A DNA stretch of 18,331 nucleotides, from the NCBI GenBank assembly GCA_016212845.1, contig JACRDR010000341.1, forward strand, positions 1 to 18,331, read 5' to 3'. The notes under the pieces are model-generated. The model worked only from the letters and a program-made list of their open reading frames with translations, was not told the DNA's origin and searched no databases. Source of the stretch: Elusimicrobiota bacterium. GTDB taxonomy: Bacteria > Elusimicrobiota > Elusimicrobia > UBA1565 > JACRDR01. Shown here one piece after another: positions 11,881 to 18,331 of the stretch. The position numbers were made by a program, and so were the translations under genes. Each line of letters begins with the position of its first letter. The first letter of the stretch is position 1.

Positions 11881-14800
11881 TCAGGATTCTATCACTTGGC
11901 CCGTCCGCAATAAAACGAGCTTGAAGCCGCACGCCTCGCCGAGCGCGCGCCGGACCGCCTCGCGGTAGACTTTCGACTGGGCGGCGTGCCGCTTGGCCAA
12001 CGCCTCGGCCTCCCGCGCTCCCGTGCGCTCGGTCTTGTAGTCGGCGACCCAAAGCCTCTTGCCTTCCCTATATAGGAGGTCGATGGAGCCCCGAATGACC
12101 TGCCCGCCGTCCGCGTAGAGGAACGGCACCTCGCGGCCGAGGATCTCAGCCTGGGCCAGTCCGGAAGCCGCGTCCGACTCCAGGAAGCCCTTCAGGATTC
12201 CGGCGCTTTCCGAAGCGAGCAGCGCGGCGTCCGCGCGCGCGCCTTCGCGCACGAGGCGCTCCGCCTCTCGCCGCGCGGCCGCGGCGAAGTCGCCGTCCGC
12301 GCGGTAATCCCAACGCTCGAGCACGCGGTGACAGACGACGCCGAGCAAGCGGGGCGCGGACTCCGGAGCGGGCCCGTCCTCGGAGCTCTCCGCGTCCGGC
12401 TTGGATGCGGGCTTGGGCTCGAGCGCCGCGAGACGCGTCGCGCTCGTCGAGGCGGGCTTCTCCGCCGCCTTCGCCGCCTTGCGCCGGTCCTTCCATAGGC
12501 CGCCGAGGCCGTCGAGCGCGAGTCCCTTCTCCTCGGACGCCTTCGCGGCGCCGGGCGCCGGAACGTCGGCGTCGAGATACGAGATCGGAACGGCCCGACC
12601 GCCGAGCGCCAGCGACTCCGGCGAGCCGCCCGCCGGCGCGGGCCACGCGCCCGCGCGGGCGAGGAGGCCCGTGAAGCACTTCTCGCCCTTAAACGCTTGC
12701 GAGCCGCAGAGGATGAGCCGCTCGCGCGCCCGAGTCATCGCGACGTAGAGCAGGCGCACCGCCTCGAAGCCCTCGCGGCGGCCTTCCTCGAGCTTGAGGA
12801 ACGCCATCGCGGCGTCGGCCGCCTTGGCCTTGGTGAGCGCGAGACCGACCGCCCCGGAGCCCCAATCGACGCGAGCGATCCCCAGTTCGGAGGATCTAGG
12901 CGGCGCCGAGAGATTCGGAAGGATCACGACCGGCCACTCGAGGCCTTTCGACTTGTGCACCGAGAGGATGCGGACGGCGTCGAGATGCTCGTCGGCCAGC
13001 GGGCTCTCGCCCTCTCTAGTGCCCTCGCGGATGTCGCGCTCGACGAGGCCGATGAACTCTTTGAGCGTCGCTCCCCGGTCGTCGCCCGCCTTCACGGCGA
13101 GACGCGCGAACTTCTGCAGGTTCGAGGCGGTTTGCTCGCCGTAGTAGGCCGCGGAGGCGAGCTCGACTAAAAACGTCTCCCGGAACACGCGCGCGACGAA
13201 ATCGCCGAGCGGCTCACGGCCCGCGCGCTCTCGCAAGGAGGCCAGCGCTCCGAAAAAACGGGCGACCCGCTCGCGCGAGGTCTTCGAAAGCGCGCGCGGC
13301 GGCTCGCGGCGGTAGTCGGCGCCGCCAGCCAGCTTCAGCTCGTAGAGCTCGCGGTCGTCCAGCGCCGCCAGCGGCGAGCGCAGGAGACCGAAAAGGGATA
13401 CGCGATCGGAAGGATCGTCGAGCACTCGAAGCAGGTTCAAGAGGTCGACGACCTCCTGCGTGCCGTAGAAGTACCGGTCGGCCTCGACGGCGTACGGGAG
13501 GCCGGCCGCCTTCAGGGCGTCGAGGTAAGGCTCGAGGTTCGTCGTCGCGCGCAAGAGGAGCGCGACGTCGCGGAATTTGTGCGCCTTCCTTTCGCCGCAG
13601 TTCGCGGCGATCCACGAGGCGATCCACGCGGCCTCGCGCGCGCGGCCCGCGTCGGCGCCGAGCTTCTCCCCCTCGGCGGCCCGAGAGACGACGAGCTCGA
13701 GGGCGGCGCCCGCCTTCGCCTCCCGATACGGCTGGATCGCCAAATACGACGGCTGCAGCCCCGGCCGGGAAAGCATCAGGCGATCGTGGATGGCGTTCAC
13801 GGGATCGACGACGCCCGCGTGGCTGCGGAAGCTGACGGTCAGGTCGCACTTGAGCGCGCCCTGCCGGAGCAGCAGATCCGTGCAGTCCTGGTAGGCGCGG
13901 ATGTCGGCGCCGCGGAAGCGGTCGATCGACTGCTTCGGGTCGCCGACGACGAAGAGCTTGCCGGGCTCGAGCCTCAAGTCGCGCCACGTCTTCGCCGCGC
14001 CTCCCCGCCGCTCGGCGAGATAGAGGAGCAGCTCGCCCTGAATCGGATCGGTGTCCTGGAACTCGTCGATGAACAGCGCGTCCCAACGCGCTTTGAGCGC
14101 GCCGCGCACGTCGGCATGGTCGCGCACGAGGTCGCGCGCGCGTCTCAGCAGGCCGAAATAGGAGACCAGTCCCCGCCGGCGGTGCCGCTCGCGCAGGCGT
14201 TCGGCGAACGGCAGGACGAGTTCGACCGCCCGGCGGACCAAGCGCTCGCCGTCGCCCGAGGCGGCGCCCGCGATCTCGAGAGCCTCCCAGTAGGCGGGCT
14301 CGTCGGGGTCTCCCTCCCAGCTCTTCGGCCAGGAGTACTCCTTCAGCTCGGAGAGCTCGAAGCTCGCCGGCCATTGGCCGCGCCCGGCGCAGGCTAGAGC
14401 GAGGTCTTCGAGCCGGCCGGCGGCCGCGGCCGCGCCCTCGAGGATCTTGCCCTTCGGCGCCGCCTTCTCGCCGAAGCGCCGCAGACTCTTCGCGAGGCTT
14501 TCGATGCGCGCGCGCATGGCGGCGGTCGAGCCGGGCCTTCCCTGGCCGTTCTCCTCGAGGCAAAGCTCGCGCGCGAGGTTTTCCAGGTCCTCCAGACCGA
14601 CCAGCGGCAGGATCGAGAGCCACGCCTCGCGGCGCGGCGCGCGCTCTCCGAGCTCCACGTCGAGCCACGCGGCCCACTCGGCGTCGAAGAGCTCGGTCAT
14701 GCCGGGGCCGGTGTCGACCTCGAAGGAAGGGTCGACGCCCGCCTCGAGCGGGTGCAGGCGCAGGACGTGGCTCGCGAAATGGTGGATCGTGCCGATCATC

Positions 14801-15195
14801 GCGCGGTCCATGCGCTCGACCGCGCGGGCGGCGGCCGCGCCGACCGCCTCCGGACCCAAGCCGTAGCGCGCCTTCGCCTCGGCGAGCAGGCGGAGAGCCT
14901 CCTCGCGGCGGTCCCCGGCCGGCAGCTTGCCCTCGAGCTCGCTCAGCACGTCCGACAGCCGCGCGGCCAGGCGCAGCTGCACCTCGGCCGCGGCCTTGTC
15001 GGTGAAGGTGAGGCCGACGATCCGGGTGAGATCGACGCCCTTGCCGTCCGGGCCTCCGGCCAGGAGCGTGAAGAGGATGCGGTCCGTCAGGAGCGTCGTC
15101 TTGCCCGTGCCGGCGCCGGCTTCGACGACGACGTTCGCCTTGAGCTCGAAGCGGGCGCGATCGCGCGCCTCCTGGTCGGCGGGACGCCTGCTCAC
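11881..15195 (-). CDS. addA: AddA/RecB-like UvrD-family helicase-nuclease subunit
   Basis: This is a 1104-aa protein. The N-terminal SF1A helicase has Walker A with K32 (EAGAGTGKTTLL), LTFTDKAAAEVQ (motif Ia), Walker B D377-E378 (DEFQDTDPIQ), GDPKQSIDRFRGAD (motif III), SVHKSKGLEWPVVI (motif V) and LLYVAMTRARERLIL (motif VI). The C-terminal PD-(D/E)XK nuclease has CHRVLERW, D1039 (GSIDLLY), D1052 and K1054 (VADYKTE), and a Q-x3-YREAVRRAL-type motif. With the adjacent AddB-like protein it would unwind and resect double-strand-break ends to load recombinase. I start at a GTG (15195) overlapping the addB stop as GTGA, with GGGAG 8 nt upstream. The open frame upstream of this has no support because it lies over the AddB nuclease domain. 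Inserts in the C-terminal third are Ala/Lys/Pro-rich. A RecB assignment is less likely given the partner. Confidence 0.92.
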   Translation of the reverse strand: MSRRPADQEARDRARFELKANVVVEAGAGTGKTTLLTDRILFTLLAGGPDGKGVDLTRIVGLTFTDKAAAEVQLRLAARLSDVLSELEGKLPAGDRREEALRLLAEAKARYGLGPEAVGAAAARAVERMDRAMIGTIHHFASHVLRLHPLEAGVDPSFEVDTGPGMTELFDAEWAAWLDVELGERAPRREAWLSILPLVGLEDLENLARELCLEENGQGRPGSTAAMRARIESLAKSLRRFGEKAAPKGKILEGAAAAAGRLEDLALACAGRGQWPASFELSELKEYSWPKSWEGDPDEPAYWEALEIAGAASGDGERLVRRAVELVLPFAERLRERHRRRGLVSYFGLLRRARDLVRDHADVRGALKARWDALFIDEFQDTDPIQGELLLYLAERRGGAAKTWRDLRLEPGKLFVVGDPKQSIDRFRGADIRAYQDCTDLLLRQGALKCDLTVSFRSHAGVVDPVNAIHDRLMLSRPGLQPSYLAIQPYREAKAGAALELVVSRAAEGEKLGADAGRAREAAWIASWIAANCGERKAHKFRDVALLLRATTNLEPYLDALKAAGLPYAVEADRYFYGTQEVVDLLNLLRVLDDPSDRVSLFGLLRSPLAALDDRELYELKLAGGADYRREPPRALSKTSRERVARFFGALASLRERAGREPLGDFVARVFRETFLVELASAAYYGEQTASNLQKFARLAVKAGDDRGATLKEFIGLVERDIREGTREGESPLADEHLDAVRILSVHKSKGLEWPVVILPNLSAPPRSSELGIARVDWGSGAVGLALTKAKAADAAMAFLKLEEGRREGFEAVRLLYVAMTRARERLILCGSQAFKGEKCFTGLLARAGAWPAPAGGSPESLALGGRAVPISYLDADVPAPGAAKASEEKGLALDGLGGLWKDRRKAAKAAEKPASTSATRLAALEPKPASKPDAESSEDGPAPESAPRLLGVVCHRVLERWDYRADGDFAAAARREAERLVREGARADAALLASESAGILKGFLESDAASGLAQAEILGREVPFLYADGGQVIRGSIDLLYREGKRLWVADYKTERTGAREAEALAKRHAAQSKVYREAVRRALGEACGFKLVLLRTGQVIES
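11886..11891 (-). promoter_or_regulatory. Extended -10 promoter (TGA-TAGAAT) for the FecR-domain gene, inside addA 3' end
   Basis: On the minus strand TGA-TAGAAT is followed by 6 nt and the ATG at 11879, with no SD. The hexamer lies within the final codons of the addA-like gene, indicating an internal promoter that would uncouple fecR-hemB-hemL from addBA. Confidence 0.6.
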
Positions 15196-18100
15196 AGCGC
15201 GAGCTCCCGGCCCTTCTCGTAGTCCGACAGGAGCTTCGAGCCCTCCGCCCGGCGGGCCGTGGGCGCGTGCGATTTCCGGCAGACGGAGGCGAACGAGCAG
15301 CGCTCGCAGGCTCCGTACATCTCTTCGTCCGGCGCGATGAAGAACTCGCCCCGAAACATCCGGGCGACATGGCCGGCGACGTTGTCCCAGAAGGCGGGCC
15401 GCAGCGCCCGCCATTCATCGGCGCCGAGCGTGACTATCGCGGGCTCGCCCGGACGGTCCTTGGTTCCCTCGAGAAAATACAGCGCCGCGCCCTCGGCCGC
15501 CTTCTCGGGTCCGAGCCCGGCGGCGATCGCGAGCTCGAGATAGATCGGCGGCTGGAGCGCGCCCATCGACTTGAGCTTGTCCTTGAGCTTCGCGGGCCCG
15601 CGTCCCGATTTGTAGTCGACGATCCACAAACGGCCGCCCGGTCCCAGATCGATGCGGTCCGCCCGACCATGCAGACGGATCCCGCGCACCTCTCCCTCGA
15701 GCTCGTGCTCGAAGCGGGAGGGCACCAGGCCCGTCTCCCGGATGCGGGCCACGTCGATGGCGGCGAGCGCGCGGAGGCGGCCTTCGAGCCGCGCGCGCGA
15801 AGCCTCCCAGATCAGCGGGTACACTCCGAGCTCGCGCCAGGTCTTGGCGCCGAGGCCGTCGGCGAGCGCGCGGTCCAGATGCGGCTCCCAGCGGCCGTCC
15901 GAGCGGGACCAAAAGCCCGTCTCGAGCAGGGCGCGGTGGAATTTCTCGAGGACCGAATGCGCGAGCTTGCCGCGCTCCAACGGCGAAAGCTGGCCCCGCT
16001 CGCCGGGCTCCTCGACCTCGCCGAGCCCGAGCAGCCGCGAGGCGAAGTATCGGAACGGGCACTCGAGATAGGTCTCGAGAGCGGAGGGCGAGAGCCCCTC
16101 GCGGCGCGTCGCCTCGAGCCACTTCGAGGGCTCGCCGACGACTCCGTCGAACCTCCCCGGCTCGCCCGCGCGATTGAGGTCGGCCAGCTTCTCCCGGCAC
16201 CCGTCAAGGAGGATGTGGTCGAGTCCGAGTTCTCCGAGCGGCCGGAGCGCGGCCGAAGAGCCGGCGGCGGAAAGCGCCGCTTCCTTCGGCGAAAGGCGCT
16301 CCGTCCCGGCGAAGGCGAGCTTTTCGAACGGGCGGCGCGGGACGCGGATCGCCTTCTCGAGCTCGACGCCCGTCGCGCGGCAAAGATCGCGCAGATAGGG
16401 CGAAGGCACCTGCGCGCGGCCGTCGTCGCCCGAGCGCGGAAAGACGCAGGTCAGCGTCTTCACCGCGCTGCCGGCGAGCAGCGTGAACAGGAGGCGCTCC
16501 TCCCCGTAGCCCGCGAGCTTCGGCAGGATCCAATAGCCGCCCGGGTACTCGAGTCGCTCGCGCACGGCGTCGGGCACGAGCGGGTCCTCGCGCACCTGGC
16601 GCGGAAAGACGCGTTCCTGCAGGCCGATCATGAAGAGATGCTCGAAGGACTCGCCGCGCGCGGCCATCGCGTCGAGCACCCGCACGCCGAGGTTCGGCGG
16701 GGCGGCCGGAAGCTCGGCGCGGCGCAGCTTCTCCTCCAAGGTCTCGAGGAAGTCGTCGAAACCGGCGCCGGGCGAAGCGGCGCCGAAAGCGGCGAGCGCG
16801 TCGATCGCCGACAGCGCCGCCTCCCACGCGTCCCGGCCGGGCCCCGGCTCGGGCTCCGCGAAATGCTCCTCGAGCACGCTCCTCGCGTGCGCGGCCATCG
16901 CGGGCCAGGGATCGGCCGGAAGGCCCGACGGCCCGGCCAGAGAGCGCTCGAGCCCGCTCAGCCACTTCCAGAGCGACGCGACGTGCGCGGCCGGGATCTT
17001 CGGGCCCTCCTCGTCGCCGGAGAGCGGAAGGTCCTTCGCGAGCCACGGCGAGAGCCGGCCTTCCCACTGGGAGAGCCCGGAATGCAGCCCCAGCTTCCGG
17101 ACGATGAGGGGCCAATCACGCGCGCCCTCGAAGCCTTCGCGCAGGCGGCAGAAGGGAGACTGCACCACGTCGAGCACCGCGCGCGACGGAAACTCGCGGC
17201 GCCGCAGAGTGAGCAGGGTCAGCGCGAGCTTCGCCGCGGGATGCCGCAGGAGAGGCCCCCCGGCGTCGGTCCAGAACGGGATCGAGTTGTCGGCGAAGAC
17301 CTCCGCGATCGCGGCGCGATAGGGCTCGAGCGAGCGGGCGACGACGCCGAGCTCCGAGAACTCCGGAGGATTCGGACCCGCGCGCAGCGCCAGGATCTCC
17401 TTGGCGACGAGCCACGCCTCGTCGCGAGCGCCCGAAACGCTGAAGACTCGGAATGCGCCCTTTTTCGGAGCCGCGTGCGCCCCCGGCGCAAAAAGCGCGT
17501 CGAGCGCCGGCCCGAGCGCGGTCTTTCCTCCGCCCTGCGGCAGGCGCTCGGCCTTCGCCCGGCCGAGCTTCACCTTCAGAAAGCGCTCGGCGAAGACGTA
17601 GCCGGGCCGGCCTTCCGCGTGCGGAAAGAACACCGAACAGGGAAACGCCCCTGTCACCGCCTCGAAGAAGTCCGCCTGCGCGCCCGTGAGATCGTAGAAG
17701 CCGTAGTACAGGAGCTCCGCGTAGCGGGAGAGCCCGGCGGCGCGGCCCGCCTGCACCGCCTCCGTCGCCTCGCGCGCCAGGCCCGAGGGCGGCAGGATCC
17801 CGCGCGACTTCAGTTCGCGGCGATACTCGGCCGCTATCATGAGCAGGGCCTTGAGCTTCCGGCGGTCGTCGGGCTCGGGGATGAGCCGTTCGAGGTGCTC
17901 CTCGAACGCTTCCGGCTCCACGCCGCCGTCGATTAAGTCGCGCACGCTGGAGCGGTACGCGGCGGCGAGGCCGCGCGACGGACGCGCGGCCGCGAGGATG
18001 CGGTCGAGCACCTTGTCGTGGAAGAGCCCGTCGCCGACGAAGCGCGCCGACGGGCCTCCGGACTCCTCCAGCGCCTCGAGCGCGAGGCTGTGGAACGTGT

Positions 18101-18290
18101 GAAACCGGGCGCCGAGAAGCGCCAGCCCGTTCTCGGCGGCCGCGAGCCGCTCGAGCCGCTCCGCCAGGCGCCGCGACGGCGCCACGATCGCGACCGGGCG
18201 GCCGGGAACGGGCGCGAGCTCGCGCAGGCGAGCCAGGAACGCTTCCTCCAATGACGGCGTGAACGGTCCGCAAAAAACGCGCAGGCTCAT
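15192..18290 (-). CDS. addB: AddB-like PD-(D/E)XK nuclease subunit with Fe-S cysteines
   Basis: This is a 1032-aa protein. The N-terminal half is a helicase-like region beginning VFCGPFTPSLEEAFLARL with no Walker A GKT, so it is probably inactive for ATP hydrolysis. The C-terminal nuclease has SPSALETYLECPFRYF, GKLAHSVLEKFH, D878 (GRADRIDL), D892 and K894 (WIVDYKSGRG) and QPPIYLEL. Four cysteines bracket the nuclease (C744, C995, C998, C1004), matching the 4Fe-4S staple of AddB. The partner AddA-like gene overlaps by 4 bp. In AddAB, AddB's nuclease cuts one strand and its helicase-like core recognises Chi; Chi recognition here is unproven. The ATG at 18290 fits the family N-terminus, but the frame stays open to the window edge and no SD or -10 is seen, so a start further upstream cannot be excluded. 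Another COG3857-type nuclease is an alternative name. Confidence 0.87.
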   Translation of the reverse strand: MSLRVFCGPFTPSLEEAFLARLRELAPVPGRPVAIVAPSRRLAERLERLAAAENGLALLGARFHTFHSLALEALEESGGPSARFVGDGLFHDKVLDRILAAARPSRGLAAAYRSSVRDLIDGGVEPEAFEEHLERLIPEPDDRRKLKALLMIAAEYRRELKSRGILPPSGLAREATEAVQAGRAAGLSRYAELLYYGFYDLTGAQADFFEAVTGAFPCSVFFPHAEGRPGYVFAERFLKVKLGRAKAERLPQGGGKTALGPALDALFAPGAHAAPKKGAFRVFSVSGARDEAWLVAKEILALRAGPNPPEFSELGVVARSLEPYRAAIAEVFADNSIPFWTDAGGPLLRHPAAKLALTLLTLRRREFPSRAVLDVVQSPFCRLREGFEGARDWPLIVRKLGLHSGLSQWEGRLSPWLAKDLPLSGDEEGPKIPAAHVASLWKWLSGLERSLAGPSGLPADPWPAMAAHARSVLEEHFAEPEPGPGRDAWEAALSAIDALAAFGAASPGAGFDDFLETLEEKLRRAELPAAPPNLGVRVLDAMAARGESFEHLFMIGLQERVFPRQVREDPLVPDAVRERLEYPGGYWILPKLAGYGEERLLFTLLAGSAVKTLTCVFPRSGDDGRAQVPSPYLRDLCRATGVELEKAIRVPRRPFEKLAFAGTERLSPKEAALSAAGSSAALRPLGELGLDHILLDGCREKLADLNRAGEPGRFDGVVGEPSKWLEATRREGLSPSALETYLECPFRYFASRLLGLGEVEEPGERGQLSPLERGKLAHSVLEKFHRALLETGFWSRSDGRWEPHLDRALADGLGAKTWRELGVYPLIWEASRARLEGRLRALAAIDVARIRETGLVPSRFEHELEGEVRGIRLHGRADRIDLGPGGRLWIVDYKSGRGPAKLKDKLKSMGALQPPIYLELAIAAGLGPEKAAEGAALYFLEGTKDRPGEPAIVTLGADEWRALRPAFWDNVAGHVARMFRGEFFIAPDEEMYGACERCSFASVCRKSHAPTARRAEGSKLLSDYEKGRELAL
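15204..15208 (-). promoter_or_regulatory. Shine-Dalgarno GGGAG for the addA GTG start
   Basis: On the minus strand GGGAG lies 8 nt before the GTG at 15195, within the last codons of addB. Together with the GTGA stop/start overlap it supports coupled translation and decides the addA start. Confidence 0.55.
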
Positions 18291-18331
18291 GGCGTCGAAC
18301 GAGGGCGTGGCGACGGAGAAGGAGACGGGGA

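Noticed and set aside
15196..15414. Upstream extension of the AddA-like frame
   Set aside because: This stretch lies in another frame across the AddB nuclease/Fe-S region, has no family similarity, and a GTG with SD and stop overlap gives the expected AddA N-terminus just before Walker A.
15267..17936. Very long plus-strand open frame opposite addB (889 codons)
   Set aside because: It is Arg/Ala/Glu-rich with no domain signal. Such frames are expected opposite GC-rich genes, and the minus strand encodes a clear AddB-like nuclease.

Overview
The window is GC-rich, densely coded bacterial chromosome, with no tRNA, rRNA, CRISPR array or transposase that I can see. Many short Sec signal peptides, even-numbered cysteine sets in exported proteins, a FecR-domain protein and an AddAB-type nuclease suggest a diderm bacterium. 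A high-GC Elusimicrobiota-like lineage is my best guess, but it rests on general resemblance only and is low confidence.

Layout. (1) Positions 1-4941, plus strand: four genes for exported or membrane-anchored proteins. They are a Cys-rich DUF4214 protein cut by the window edge, a secreted beta-helix/DUF4214 protein, a one-TM protein with a Pro/Ala/Arg-rich stalk, and a secreted Cys-rich protein. (2) Positions 4942-7549: an OmpR/PhoB-type response regulator (minus), a divergent Cys-rich secreted protein (plus), and a second closely related regulator (minus). Each secreted gene meets a regulator tail to tail with a 0 bp gap or a 4 bp overlap, so the secreted-protein/regulator pair appears twice. 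No histidine kinase is present. (3) Positions 7587-8300: RNase HI with a hybrid-binding (viroplasmin-like) domain at the C-terminus. It is followed by a strong palindromic hairpin and then a convergent gene for a small secreted beta-repeat protein. (4) Positions 8980-18290, minus strand, transcribed addB-like, addA-like, fecR-domain gene, hemB, hemL. These are tightly packed with overlaps of 4 bp (addB/addA), a gap of 1 bp (addA/fecR), a gap of 9 bp (fecR/hemB) and an overlap of 4 bp (hemB/hemL).

How the genes work together. AddA/AddB would form the helicase-nuclease that processes double-strand breaks for recombination. HemB and HemL are consecutive-pathway enzymes of the C5 route to tetrapyrroles (HemL makes 5-aminolevulinate, HemB condenses it). 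RNase HI removes RNA-DNA hybrids. The two regulators probably control envelope functions, possibly the secreted genes they face; this is inference from arrangement.

The most notable non-coding signal is a recurrent TANNNT hexamer, usually an extended TGN-TANNNT, placed exactly 6-7 nt before the start codon of genes that lack a Shine-Dalgarno sequence. Downstream operon genes instead have AGGAGG or an overlapping stop/start. This points to widespread leaderless transcription. A second signal is an 11-bp-spaced T-rich direct repeat between the divergent regulator and secreted gene (5704-5736), which looks like an OmpR/PhoB-type operator.
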